Below, piece by piece: positions 32,945 to 45,259 of a stretch of 64,000 bases of DNA (the stretch's first letter is position 1; each line of letters starts with the position of its first letter). The notes below the pieces were generated by a model that saw only the letters and a program-made list of their open reading frames with translations, did not search any database and was not told the DNA's origin. Source of the DNA: Achatina immaculata (lineage: Eukaryota; Mollusca; Gastropoda; Stylommatophora; Achatinidae); NCBI GenBank assembly GCA_009760885.1, contig CM019704.1, forward strand, positions 11,182,303 through 11,246,302. Reading direction: 5' to 3'. The position numbers and the translations under genes were made by a program.

Positions 32945-35705
32945 GTGTCAGTAAAACGAGGGCTAGTCGTATGTGTCAGTAAACCACGGTTAGAAATGTA
33001 TGTCAGTTAAATCAGGGCTGGTCATGTGTGTCAGTAAAACTAGGGCTAGTCATATGTGTCAGTAAAACTAGGGCTAGTCATATGTGTCAGTAAAACTAGG
33101 GCTAGTCATATGTATCAGTAAAACCAGGGCTAGTTATATGTATCAGTAAAACCAGGGCTAGTCATATGTATCAGTAAAACCAGGGCTAGTCATATGTATC
33201 AGTAAAACTAGGGCTAGTCATGTGTGTCAATAAAACCAGGGCTAGTCATATGTATCAGTAAAACTAGGGCTAGTCATGTGTGTCAATAAAACCAGGGCTA
33301 GTCATATGTATCAGTAAAACTAGGGCTAGTCATGTGTGTCAGTAAACCAGGGCTAGTCATGTGTGCCAGTAAACTAGGGTTAGTCATATGTGCCAGTAAA
33401 CCAGGGTTGGTCGTGTGTGCCAGTAAACCAGGGTTGGTCGTGTGTGCCAGTAAACCAGGGTTGGTCGTGTGTGCCAGTAAACTGGGGTTGGTCATGTGTT
33501 TCAGTAAACCAGGGTTGGTCGTGTGGTCAGTAAACTGGGGTTGGTTGTGTGTGCCAGTAAATTGGGGTTGGTCGTGTGTGCCAGTAAATTGGGGTTGGTC
33601 GTGTGGTCAGTAAACTGGGGTTGGTCATGTGTGCCAGTAAATTGGGGTTGGTCATGTGTGCCAGTAAACTGGGGTTGGTCCTATGTGCCAGAAAACTGGG
33701 GTTGGTCATGTGTGCCAGTAAACTTGGGTTGGTCATGTGTGCCAGTAAACTGGGGTTGGTCGTGTGTGCTAGTAAATGGGGGTTGGTCATGTGTGCCAGT
33801 AAACCAGGGTTGGTCGTGTGGCCAATAAACTAGGGTTGGTCATGTGTTCCAGTAAACTAGGGTTGGTAATGTGTGTCAGTAAACTAGGGTTGGTCACGTT
33901 TTCCAGTAAACCAGGATTGGTCACGTCTTCCAGTAAACCAGGATTGGTCATGTGTGCTAGTAAACTAGGGTTGGTCATGTGTGATAATAAACTAGGGTTA
34001 GTCATGTGTGTCAGTAAACCAGGGTTGGTCATGTGTGCCAATAAACTAGGGTTAGTCATGTGTGCCAGTAAACCAGGGTTAGTCATGTGTGCCAGTAAAC
34101 CAGTGTTGGTCATGTGTGCCAGTAAACCAGGATTGGTCATGTGTGCCAGTAAACTAGGGTTGGTCATGTGTGCCAGTAAACCAGGGTTGGTCATGTGTGC
34201 CAGTAAACCAGGGTTAGTAATGTGTGCCAGTAAACCAGGGTTGGTCATGTGTGCCAGTAAACCAGTGTTGGTCATGTGTGCCAGTAAACCAGGGTTGGTC
34301 ATGTGTGCCAGTAAACCAGAGTTGGTCATGTGTGCCAGTAAACCAGGGTTGGTCAGGTGTGCCAGGAAACCAGTGTTGGTTATGTGTGCCAGTAAACCAG
34401 GGTTGGTCATGTGTGCCAGTAAAGCAGTGTTGGTTATGTGTGCCAGTAAACTAGGGTTGGTCATGTGTGCCAGTAAACCATGGCTAGTCATGTGTGCCAG
34501 TAAACCAGGGTTGGTCATGTGTGCCAGTAAACCAGGGTTGGTCATGTGTGCAAGTAAACTAGGGTTGGTCATGTGTGCCAGTAAACCAGAGTTGGTCATG
34601 TGTGCCAGTAAACCAGGGTTGGTCAGGTGTGCCAGGAAACCAGTGTTGGTTATGTGTGCCAGTAAACCAGGGTTGGTCATGTGTGCCAGTAAAGCAGTGT
34701 TGGTTATGTGTGCCAGTAAACTAGGGTTGGTCATGTGTGCCAGTAAACCATGGCTAGTCATGTGTGCCAGTAAACCAGGGTTGGTCATGTGTGCCAGTAA
34801 ACCAGGGTTGGTCATGTGTGATAATAAACTAGGGTTAGTCATGTGTGTCAGTAAACCAGGGTTGGTCATGTGTGCCAATAAACTAGGGTTAGTCATGTGT
34901 GCCAGTAAACCAGGGTTAGTCATGTGTGCCAGTAAACCAGTGTTGGTCATGTGTGCCAGTAACCAGGGTTGGTCATGTGTGCCAGTAAACTAGGGTTGGT
35001 CATGTGTGCCAGTAAACCAGGGTTGGTCAGGTGTGCCAGGAAACCAGTGTTGGTCATGTGTGCCAGTAAACCAGGGTTGGTCATGTGTGCCAGTAAACCA
35101 GTGTTGGTCATGTGTGCCAGTAAACCAGGGTTGGTCATGTGTGCCAGTAAACCAGAGTTGGTCATGTGTGCCAGTAAACCAGGGTTGGTCAGGTGTGCCA
35201 GGAAACCAGTGTTGGTTATGTGTGCCAGTAAACCAGGGTTGGTCATGTGTGCCAGTAAAGCAGTGTTGGTTATGTGTGCCAGTAAACTAGGGTTGGTCAT
35301 GTGTGCCAGTAAACCATGGCTAGTCATGTGTGCCAGTAAACCAGGGTTGGTCATGTGTGCCAGTAAACCAGGGTTGGTCATGTGTGCAAGTAAACTAGGG
35401 TTGGTCATGTGTGCCAGTAAACCAGAGTTGGTCATGTGTGCCAGTAAACCAGGGTTGGTCAGGTGTGCCAGGAAACCAGTGTTGGTTATGTGTGCCAGTA
35501 AACCAGGGTTGGTCATGTGTGCCAGTAAAGCAGTGTTGGTTATGTGTGCCAGTAAACTAGGGTTGGTCATGTGTGCCAGTAAACCATGGCTAGTCATGTG
35601 TGCCAGTAAACCAGGGTTGGTCATGTGTGCCAGTAAACCAGGGTTGGTCATGTGTGCAAGTAAACTAGGGTTGGTCATGTGTGCAAGTAAACTAGGGTGG
35701 GTCAT
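32945..35705. repeat. 27-bp minisatellite, about 100 copies (2.7 kb)
   Basis: Units of cagtaaaccagggttggtca plus tgtgtgc. Because 27 is divisible by three, artificial frames of 391 and 268 codons run on the + strand (GLVMCASKP repeats) and of 387 and 252 codons on the - strand (MTNPGLLAH repeats). Higher-order copying is visible: the block after ccagagttggtcatg starts at 34317, 34587, 35153 and 35423 (steps of 270 and 836). The left 400 bp carry an older variant, ctagggctagtcatatg. Confidence 0.95.
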
Positions 35706-35789
35706 GGTGATATCCCACCTCGCTTTATTACTGTTTATCGCCCCGGGCTACAAGCTGGAAGTTCTTAGTCGGTGAAGATTTTGAGAAAC

Positions 35790-36605
35790 AAGAATAATGT
35801 CGGACAGCTGTGAGATTATCTTGATAGCTAGGAGACCAAGGTTGACATCAATGTCGGACAGGTATGAGATTATCTTGTTAGCTAGGAGACCAAGGTTGAC
35901 ATCAATGTCGGACAGGTATGAGATTATCTTGATAGCTAGGAGACCAAGGTTGACATCAATGTTGGACAGCTGTGAGATTATCTTGTTAGCTAGGAGACCA
36001 AGGTTGACATCAATGTTGGACAGCTATGAGATTATCTTGTTAGCTAGGAGACCAAGGTTGACATCAATGTTGGACAGCTATGAGATTATCTTGTTAGCTA
36101 GGAGACCAAGGTTGACATCAATGTTGGACAGCTATGAGATTATCTTGTTAGCTAGGAGACCAAGGTTGACATCAATGTTGGACAGGTATGAGATTATCTT
36201 GATAGCTAGGAGACCAAGGTTGACATCAATGACGTACATCTATGAGATTATCTTGCTAGCTAGGAGACCAAGGTTGATATCAATGTTGGACAGGTATGAT
36301 ATTATCTTGCTAGCTAGGAGACCACGGTTGATATCAATGTCGGACAGGTATGAAATTATCTTGCTAGCTAGGAGACCAAGGTTGATATCAATGACGTACA
36401 TCTATGAGATTATCTTGCTAGCTAGGAGACCAAGGTTGATATCAATGTCGGACAGGTATGAGATTATCTTGCTAGCTAGGAGACCAAGGTTGATATCAAT
36501 GTCGGACAGGTATGAGATTATCTTGCTAGCTAGGAGACCAAGGTCGATATCAATGTCGGACAGGTATGAAATTATCTTGCTAGCTAGGAGTCCAGGGTTG
36601 ATACT
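35790..36605. repeat. 54-bp minisatellite, 15 copies
   Basis: Units carry aatgtcggacaggtatgaga and ttatcttgctagctaggaga. The unit is 18 codons long, so a 290-codon artificial frame (MSDRYEIILLARRPRLTS repeats) crosses it and leaves the array at the right. No start context or domain supports a gene. Confidence 0.95.
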
Positions 36606-36924
36606 AAAAAAAAAAGATCTTCAGAGGAAACTTTATCACCATGGAGACAGCTGGAAACCCTCCCATTAGTTGATCCTTTTGCTAGGAGCATCAACGAAAA
36701 GGAAGATAGATATTGGCCAACTTTTGTTCTCCGTCAGTCTAGCACAGTTATCTTTGTTCCCTGCTGACGAATATCTGAGTGTATGTGGGCAGAACCAGTT
36801 CAAAAAGATAGAGCGTCTTGTGTGACACATGCAGAGAGACATGTGTCTGAGGAGAATACTTGATGTTACAAAAAGAAATCAAATCAGACCAGGGCAACAA
36901 CTGGAGTAGCATCAGTATTACACT
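36606..36924. other. Unique intronic DNA
   Basis: No feature seen. Confidence 0.4.
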
Positions 36925-37650
36925 ACATCCAGAAACAACAATTCAAATGGTTTGACCGCTCTAAACTACATCCAGAAACAACAAATCAAATGGTTTGACC
37001 GCGTTACACGACATCCAGAAACAACAAATCAAATGGTTTGACCGCTCTACACTACATTCAGAAACAACAAATCAAATGGTTTGACCGCTCTACACTACAT
37101 TCAGAAACAACAAATCAAATGGTTTGACCGCTCTACACTGCACTCAGAAACAACAAATCAAATGGTTTGACCGCTCTACACTACACTCAGAAACAACAAA
37201 TCAAATGGTTTGACCGCTCTACACTACACTCAGAAACAACAAATCAAATGGTTTTACCGCTCTACACTACACTCAGAAACAACAAATCAAATGGTTTTAC
37301 CGCTCTACACTACATTCATAAACAACAAATCAAATGGTTTGACCGCTCTACACTACATTCAGAAACAACAAATCAAATGGTTTGACCGCTCTACACTACA
37401 CACAGAAACAACAAATCAAATGGTTTGACCGCTCTACACTACACACAGAAACAACAAATCAAATGGTTTGACCGCTCTACACTACATTCAGAAATAACAA
37501 ATCAAATGGTTTGACCGCTCTACACTACATTCAGAAACAACAAATCAAATGGTTTGACAGCTCTACACTACATTCAGAAACAACAAATCAAATGGTTTGA
37601 CCGCTCTACACTACATTCAGAAACAACAAATCAAATGGTTTGACCGCGTT
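36925..37650. repeat. 42-bp minisatellite amplified from LINE coding sequence, about 17 copies
   Basis: Units contain acaacaaatcaaatggtttg and accgctctacactac. The last unit runs without a break into the LINE 3' fragment at 37631, where the same bases encode KQQIKWFDRVTRLPHDG. The array therefore appears to be a piece of LINE ORF2 expanded in tandem. Confidence 0.85.
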
Positions 37651-37853
37651 ACACGACTACCACACGATGGTGCAGCATAGAAAACATTCCTGGTCGGAAA
37701 GATAAGAAACGCGGCCGCCCACGCAGGAGATGGATGGACGAGATAACAGATATCTAGAATATCCCATTAGATGAAGCAAACTCCCAGCCGTTATCAAGAA
37801 GCATATATGCTCTGTCAAGACAGAGAAGTACAGGAGGAAGGAGACAAGACAAG
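37612..37853 (+). mobile_element. LINE ORF2 3' fragment
   Basis: IKWFDRVTRLPHDGAA is followed by stop TAG, and in another frame by a GRKDKKRGRPRRRWMDEITD block and a SRSIYALSRQ tail. This is the order expected near the C-terminus of RTE/CR1-like ORF2 proteins. It ends in gaaggagacaagacaag. Frameshifted and 5'-truncated by the adjacent array. Confidence 0.7.
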
Positions 37854-37944
37854 ATTTTCTTGGCGTAACATTAGTCTCACCCAGTGTTACATTAAGTAGA
37901 CAGTTTATGTTGTTTTGTCATTTAAGATCAAGTTTTGCCCTTTC

Positions 37945-38480
37945 AACATCATATAAACTTCATTGTCTTGTCTCATCATATAAACTTCATTGTCTTGTCT
38001 CATCATATAAACTTCATTGTCTTGTCTCATCATATAAACTTCATTGTCTTGTCTCATCATATAAACTTCATTGTCTTGTCTCATCATATAAACTTCATCG
38101 TCTTGTCTCATCATATAAACTTCATTGTCTTGTCTCATATAAACTTCATTGTCTTGTCTCATCATATAAACTTCATTGTCTTGTCTCATCATATAAACTT
38201 CATTGTCTTGTCTCATCATATAACTTCATTGTCTTGTCTCATCATATAAACTTCATCGTCTTGTCTCATCATATAAACTTCATTGTCTTGTCTCATCATA
38301 TAAACTTCATCGTCTTGTCTCATCATATAAACTTCATTGTCTTGTCTCATCATATAAACTTCATTGTCTTGTCTCATCATATAAACTTCATTGTCTTGTC
38401 TCATCATATAAACTTCATTGTCTTGTCTCATCGTATAAACTTCATTTTCTTGACTCATCGTATAAACTTTCATTGTCTTG
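37945..38480. repeat. 27-bp minisatellite, about 20 copies
   Basis: Units of tcatcatataaacttcattg plus tcttgtc. Frames on both strands are repeat-driven. Confidence 0.95.
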
Positions 38481-38808
38481 TCTCATCACAATATAACATT
38501 GTCAGTCTCATCACAATATAACATTGTCAGTCTCATCACAATATAACATTGTCAGTCTCATCACAATATAACATTGTCAGTCTCATCACAATATAACATT
38601 GTCAGTCTCATCACAATATAACATTGTCAGTCTCATCACAATAAACATTGTCAGTCTCATCACAATATAACATTGTCAGTCTCATCACAATATAACATTG
38701 TCAGTCTCATCACAATATAACATTGTCAGTCTCATCACAATATAACATTGTCAGTCTCATCACAATATAACACTGTCAGTCTCATCACAATATAACACTG
38801 TCAGTATT
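38481..38808. repeat. 25-bp minisatellite, 13 copies, related to its neighbour
   Basis: Units of tcatcacaatataacattgt plus cagtc directly continue the 27-bp array and align to it (tcatca, tata, cattgtc). The unit seems to have changed within one array. Confidence 0.95.
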
Positions 38809-38889
38809 GCTATGCTCTTGCAGCTTTCTACAGACTGTCTTGTCACTCCCAACACAACAACAGACTTATAACAACTTCCCGTATTCTCT

Positions 38890-39293
38890 ATGATAAATGT
38901 ATGATCAGTTATTTTGCTTCTCTATGATAAATGTATGATCAGTTATTTTGCTTCTCTATGATAAATGTATGATCAGTTATTTTGCTTCTCTATGATAAAT
39001 GTATGATCAGTTATTTTGCTTCTCTATGATAAATGTATGATCAGTTATTTTGCTTCTCTATGATAAATGTATGATCAGTTATTTTGCTTCTCTATGATAA
39101 ATGTATGATCAGTTATTTTGCTTCTCTATGATAAATGTATGATCAGTTATTTTGCTTCTCTATGATAAATGTATGATCAGTTATTTTGCTTCTCTATGAT
39201 AAATGTATGATCAGTTATTTTGCTTCTCTATGATAAATGTATGATCAGTTATTTTGCTTCTCTATGATAAATGTATGATCAGTTATTTTGCTT
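38890..39293. repeat. 34-bp minisatellite, 12 copies, essentially identical
   Basis: Units carry ttctctatgataaatgtatg and atcagttattttgc. No substitutions seen, so it is very young or recently homogenised. Confidence 0.95.
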
Positions 39294-39364
39294 GGTTATC
39301 TCGGGGACGAGCTGGAACCCGCCGTGAGAGAATCATACATGCTGCACGCCACTCTTGCTTATTA

Positions 39365-40075
39365 GACCGGGTAGCTAATAATTAGTTCTTAACAGACTGG
39401 ATAGCTAATAATTAGTTCTTAACAGACCGGGCAGCTAATAATTAGTTCTTATTAAACAGTGTGTGTATATAATAATTAGTTCTTATTAAATAGTGTATCT
39501 AATAATTAGTTCTTATTAGACCTTGTATCTAATAATTAGTTCTTATTAAATCGGGTAGTTAAGAATCAGTTCTTATTAGAACGAGTAGCTAAAATTAGTT
39601 TTTATTAAGCCGGACAGATAACAATTAGTTTTTATTAAGCCAGACAGATAATAATTAGTTCTTATTAAGCCGGATAGATAATAATTAGTGCTTATTAAGC
39701 CGGATAGATAATAATTAGTGCTTATTAAACCGGGTAGCTAAGAAATTGTTCTTATTACACCAGGTACCTAAGAATTAGTTCTTATTAAACCGGATAGCTA
39801 ATGATTAGTTCTTATTAAACCGGATAGCTAATGATTAGTTCTTATTAAACCGGGTAGCTAATGATTAGTTCTTATTAAACCGGGTAGCTAATGACTAGTT
39901 CTTATTAAACCGGGTAGCTAATGATTAGTTCTTATTAAACCGGATAGCTAATGATTAGTTCTTATTAAACCGGGTAGCTAATGATTAGTTCTTATTAAAC
40001 CGGGTAGCTAATGATTAGTTCTTATTTAACCGGATAGCTAATAATTCGTTCTTATTAAACCGGGTAGCTAATAAT
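39365..40075. repeat. 30-bp minisatellite, about 24 copies
   Basis: Units of gtagctaatgattagttctt plus attaaaccgg. Left units are diverged, right units uniform. It abuts the 3' end of the LINE at 40084. Confidence 0.9.
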
Positions 40076-40083
40076 TCAGTCAA

Positions 40084-40233
40084 TCAACTTCTGTGCCGCG
40101 TGGCGTAGGCGATCATTTCTCTCCACAATTCACCGTCTTTGGACTTGATTATGAGATCTGTAGGTGACTTTCTTCCTAGCCACACTGACAGCCCATCCAG
40201 TAACTTCTCTCTCTCTCTCTCTTTCTCTCTCTT

Positions 40234-40268
<35 letters not shown>

Positions 40269-41473
40269 CTTCCTCTGTCTATTCTTCCCTCAATTTTTCC
40301 AGTTGCCACAATGTGTTTCAATTTTCCTCTTCTCAGGGAATGTCCTACAAACCTCTCTTGTCTGCCTCTGATCTTTGCTGTAATTTGCCTTTTAACTCCA
40401 GCCTCTCTTAAGACTTCTTCGTTGGTTTTCTTAGCTGTCCATGGTACCTTCAACATCCTTCTTATGAACCATATTTCCGTGGCCTCCATTTCTCGCTGTA
40501 CTCTCATATTCATGGACCATGTTCACATCCATAAAACAAAACTGGTTCGATGTAATATTTAAGTACTGGGAATCTTGTTTCCTTTGATATGGACCTGTTG
40601 TACAAGATGTTTCTCATTTTCTGGAATGTTGACTTGGCCTGAGCACGTCTGCTTTTTATATCGTTGTGACATTTCCCATCAGATGTTATAATTGTTCCTA
40701 AGTACTTGAATCTATCAACATGTTTCAGGTTTGTGCCATCGATGGTAATGCTACATTTTGGTGGTATTCTTTTCTTTGAGATGACCATCACTTCAGTCTT
40801 CTTTTTGTTCAGCCTGAGACCTTTACTTTTACTTTCACGAACCACGATGTCCAGAATAGCCTGTAGCTCCCCTTCACTTTTAACAATCAGAATTGTGTCG
40901 TCTGCATATCTTAAGTTGTTAAGATTGTACCCGCTGACTGATATTCATGGCAAGCTCTCTATATTCCTCATTATGTTTTCGCTGTACAAGGAGAAGAGGT
41001 CAGGAGACAGAACACATCCTTGTCTCACTCCCAATTTTATGTCTTGGAGTGCTCCTATTTAGTTCTTAACCTTCATTGCTGCTGATTGCTGCCAGTATAT
41101 GTTTTTGATGAGTTTCAGATCTTTCCCGTCTATGTTGATGTCTTCCAGCATTCTTATAATTTCTGTGTGTCTCACTTCATCGAATGCTTTACAGCAGTCA
41201 ATGAACTATAAGTATAGGTCCGTCTTTACTTTTATTGATTTTTTCATCAGTGTACTCAATATATATGTGGCATTACTTGTACCTTTTCCTTCGACGAAGC
41301 CGCACTGTTCTTCAGCGATTTTTATTTTGCTCCTGGCTCTTCTCATGACAATACAAAGCAGGATTTTCGTAACATGACTCATAAGACTAATAGTTCGATG
41401 GTCTTCACATTCAACTACACCCTGTTTCTGTGGTAGGGCAATTAAAATTGATTGCAGTAGGTCTGATGGGACA
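40084..41473 (-). mobile_element. RTE-like LINE, 5'-truncated and decayed
   Basis: Read on the - strand, it holds reverse transcriptase blocks in the expected order. First is VPSDLLQSILIALPQK (about 41470), then FVEGKGTSNATY, FIDCCKAFDEVRHTEII, GVRQGCVLSPDLFSLYSE, RYADDTILIV (YADD at 40897-40908) and LNKKKTEVMVISKK. After these come FKYLGTIITSDGK, FYGCE, WFIRRMLKVPWTAKKTNEE and TGKIEG, and the end LWREMIAYATRHRS with stop at 40084-40086. This is the order of RTE/BovB-like ORF2. It is broken by nonsense codons (for example at 41206) and frameshifts, and a TC/GA microsatellite has expanded inside the coding end. The endonuclease half is missing; a 25-bp minisatellite begins at the truncation. 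Confidence 0.85.
40207..40264. repeat. (TC)n microsatellite inside the LINE ORF2 end
   Basis: About 58 bp of imperfect CT repeats read as an RERERER tract on the coding strand. It lies between the TGKIEG block and the C-terminal block and displaces the normal linker. Confidence 0.9.
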
Positions 41474-42687
41474 TCACTCCCAACTACTGTTTCCAACTCC
41501 CATTCCCAACTACTGTTTCCAACTCCCAACTCCCATTTCCAACTCCCATTCCCAACTACTGTTTCCAACTCCCATACCCAACTACTGTTTCCAACTCCCA
41601 ACTACTGTTTCCAACTCCCATTCCCAACTACTGTTTCCAACTCCCATTCCCAACTACTGTTTCCAACTCCCAACTACTGTTTCCAACTCCCAACTACTGT
41701 TTCCAACTCCCATTCCCAACTACTGTTTCCAACTCCCAACTACTGTTTCCAACTCCCAACTATTGTTTCCAACTCCCAACTCCCAACTACTGTTTCCAAC
41801 TCCTAACTACTGTTTCCAACTCCCAACTACTGTTTCCAACTCCCAACTACTGTTTCCAACTCCCAACTACTGTTTCCAACTCCCATTCCCAACTACTGTT
41901 TCCAACTCCCAACTACTGTTTCCAACTCCCATTCCCAACTACTGTTTCCAACTCCCAACTACTGTTTCCAACTCCCAACTACTGTTTCCAACTCCCAACT
42001 ACTGTTTCCAACTCCCAACTACTGTTTCCAACTCCCAACTACTGTTTCCAACTCCCATTCCCAACTACTGTTTCCAACTCCCATTCCCAAGTACTCTTCC
42101 AACTCTCACTCCCAACTACTCTTCCAACTCCCACTCCCAACTACTCTTCCAACTCCCACTCCCAACTACTCTTCCAACTCCCACTCCCAACTACTCTTCC
42201 AACTCCCACTCCCAACTACTCTTCCAACTCCCACTCCCAACTACTCTTCCAACTCCCACTCCCAACTACTCTTCCAACTCCCACTCCCAACTACTCTTCC
42301 AACTCCCACTCCCAATTACTCTTCCAACTCTCACTCCCAACTACTCTTCCAACTCCCACTCCCAACTACTCTTCCAACTCCCACTCTCAACTACTCTTCC
42401 AACTCCCACTCCCAACTACTCTTCCAACTCTCACTCCCAACTACTCTTCCAACTCCCACTCCCAACTACTCTTCCAACTCCCACTCCCAATTACTCTTCC
42501 AACTCTCACTCCCAACTACTCTTCCAACTCCCACTCCCAACTACTCTTCCAACTCCCACTCTCAACTACTCTTCCAACTCCCACTCCCAACTACTCTTCC
42601 AACTCTCACTCCCAACTACTCTTCCAACTCCCACTCCCAACTACTCTTCCAACTCCCACTCCCAACTACTCTTCCAACTCTCACTGT
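41474..42687. repeat. 25-bp satellite in two subfamilies, about 48 copies
   Basis: The left part (to about 42090) mixes units cccaactactgtttccaact and a shorter form with cccattcccaact. The right part is regular: cttccaactcccactcccaa plus ctact. A 453-codon frame crosses it, made only of repeat. No gene. Confidence 0.95.
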
Positions 42688-43117
42688 GTGATAGATGTTT
42701 GTCCCCGTTCATCTTTCCTTCCACCTCTTTACCTACAGACAAAAGTTTCTTGAACGGAAGAAATAACAAACAAAAGACGAGTCTGAAGTAAACAGAATAG
42801 AAGCCATGTCTTATCTGATCATGGGGCGCGCCTGCAGGAGAGCATCCACACGCAGGAGAGGAACCACGCGCTGCAGAAACACTGTTCCCACTGCGCATGA
42901 TTCGTCATTTCGCGTCCTCAGCTGTTCCTGTGCTCCGGCTAGCATGAGAACCTTGCCAGTCAAGGAGAACTTGTTAAAACTTTCTTTTGGTACATGGACC
43001 TTCCGTAATAATCGTGTTATAATCCTGCTATAATCTACATTCGAGATCTACTCATGAAGTTATGAAGATCCGAGTTTTTTTATTTAGGTACAGAAGCGTT
43101 TACAAGAGAAAACAAAC
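42688..43117. other. Unique intronic DNA, locally CpG-rich
   Basis: At 42825-42940 there are ggggcgcgcctgcagg and other CpG clusters. I cannot support an exon or promoter. Confidence 0.35.
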
Positions 43118-44285
43118 GTTTGTTGTCTTACCAATAGTCTAAAAAAGATGGTAAAGTTTGTTGTCTTGTTAACAGTCTAAGAAAGATGGCAAAGTTTGTT
43201 GTCTTGTTAACAGTCTAAGAAAGATGGCAAAGTTTGCTGTCTTGTCAACAGTCTAAGAACGATGGCAAAGTTTGCTGTCTTGTCAACAGTCTAAGAAAGA
43301 TTGCAAAGTTTGCTGTCTTGTCAACAGTCTAAGAAAGATGGCAAAGTTTATTGTCTTGTCAACAGTCTAAGAAAGATGGCAAAGTTTATTGTCTTGTCAA
43401 CAGCCTAAGAAAGATGGCAAAGTTTATTGTCTTGTCAACAGTCTAAGAAAGATGGCAAAGTTTATTGTCTTGTCAACAGCCTAAGAAAGATGGCAAAGTT
43501 TATTGTCTTGTCAACAGCCTAAGAAAGATGGCAAAGTTTATTGTCTTGTCAACAGCCTAAGAAAGATGGCAAAGTTTATTGTCTTGTCAACAGCCTAAGA
43601 AAGATGGCAAAGTTTATTGTCTTGTCAACAGCCTAAGAAAGATGGCAAAGTTTATTGTCTTGTCAACAGCCTAAGAAAGATGGCAAAGTTTATTGTCTTG
43701 TCAACAGCCTAAGAAAGATGGCAAAGTTTATTGTCTTGTCAACAGCCTAAGAAAGATGGCAAAGTTTATTGTCTTGTCAACAGCCTAAGAAAGATGGCAA
43801 AGTTTATTGTCTTGTCAACAGTCTAAGAAAGATGGCAAAGTTTATTGTCTTGTCAACAGCCTAAGAAAGATGGCAAAGTTTATTGTCTTGTCAACAGCCT
43901 AAGAAAGATGGCAAAGTTTATTGTCTTGTCAACAGTCTAAGAAAGATGGCAAAGTTTGCTGTCTTGTCAACAGCCTAAGAAAGATGGCAAAGTTTATTGT
44001 CTTGTCAACAGTCTAAGAAAGATGGCAACTTTTGATGTCTGATCAACTGTCTAAGAAAGATGGCAATGTTTGGTGTCTGGTCAACATTCTAGGAATGATG
44101 GCAAAGTTTAGTGTCTGGTCAACATTCTAGGAATGATGGCAAAGTTTAATGTCTGGTCAACATTCTAGGAATGATGGCAAAGTTTAGTGTCTGGTCAACA
44201 TTCTAGGAATGATGGCAACGTTTAGTGTCTGGTCAACATTCTAGGAATGATGGCAAAGTTTAGTGTCTGGTCAACATTCTAGGAC
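43118..44285. repeat. 38-bp minisatellite, about 31 copies
   Basis: Units carry gtctaagaaagatggcaaag and tttattgtcttgtcaaca. The core (43330-43990) is nearly uniform. The last seven units form a diverged subfamily with cattctaggaatgatggc. Confidence 0.95.
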
Positions 44286-44789
44286 ATAAAACTAACACAT
44301 ATATTATGGGATGTTTCATTCATGCTCTACAACTGAAAATATCAACACTTTGACTGAATCATCAGTGTAAATAAAAGCTTTGAATTCCTTGTGGATGTTG
44401 ATAATCTTTCCCACATCTTGTACAGTGCTAATAATCCCCAGAAGTGCACTTTTATGCTGCAAATGCCGATGGCGAGAGATGAATGAGTGCAAGATATTGC
44501 TGTCTGTAATCGTGAACTAATTCTTTGACAGCAACTTCCTTGGATTTACTTTTATCTTGCCATCTCACAGAAATAACGCATTCCTATATTCAGGCATCCT
44601 CCATCATTCACGTCCTTGGCCAGTGATCGGGCTAAGCAGTAAACCGTGTGGCGTCTTGCCGGCCACCAACAAACACAATCCACCTCATACGATCTTGGGC
44701 CAGCCTAATACTTACACATGTCGTCACTATCAAATTTCTTACCGCTGCTGATCTGCCCTCTTCTTCTGATGACGCTTACTAATACAGCC
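44286..44789. other. Unique intronic DNA
   Basis: No gene seen; ordinary composition. Confidence 0.4.
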
Positions 44790-45231
44790 GAATAGTGATA
44801 CCAGTGTTGCAGATGTTGATTATCCGCAGCCGAATAGTGATACCAGTGTTGCAGGTGTTGATTATCCTCAGCCGAATAGTGATACCAATGTTGCAGATGT
44901 TGATCATCCGCAACCGAATACTGATAACAATGTTGCAGATGTTGATCATCCGCAGCCGAATAGTGATACAAGTGTTGCAGATGCTGATCATCCGCAGCCG
45001 AATAGTGATATCTATGTTGTAGATGTTGACCATCCGCAGCCGAATAGTGATAACAATGTTGCAGATGTTGATCATCCGCATCCGAATAGTGATACCAATG
45101 TTGCAGATGTTTATAATCCGCAGCCGAATAGTGATACCAATGTTGCAGATGTTTATAATCCGCATCCGAATAGTGATACCAATGTTGCAGATGTTTATAA
45201 TCCGCAGCCGAATAGTGATACCAATGTTAAA
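44790..45231. repeat. 42-bp minisatellite, about 10 copies, next to exon 2
   Basis: Units carry ccgaatagtgataccaatgt and tgcagatgttgatcatccgc. It ends 28 bp before the exon at 45260, close to where the branch point would be expected. Confidence 0.95.
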
Positions 45232-45259
45232 AATGATTCTTTATGTTGCTTCTATGCAG

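Noticed and set aside
33787..35775. Long open frames on both strands (391, 387, 268, 252 codons)
   Set aside because: Product of a 27-bp unit divisible by three; both strands are equally open and nothing but the repeat is encoded.
35797..36669. 290-codon frame of MSDRYEIILLARRPRLTS repeats
   Set aside because: A 54-bp minisatellite read in one frame; no domain, no conserved start, intronic position.
36925..39293. CRISPR-like regularity of repeats
   Set aside because: Repeats are head-to-tail with no variable spacers, in a eukaryotic genome.
41430..42791. 453-codon + strand open frame (FPTPNYC/SNSHSQLL repeats)
   Set aside because: It lies almost wholly in a 25-bp satellite of C-rich units lacking stops; its ends run into LINE remnant and unique DNA without splice or start evidence.
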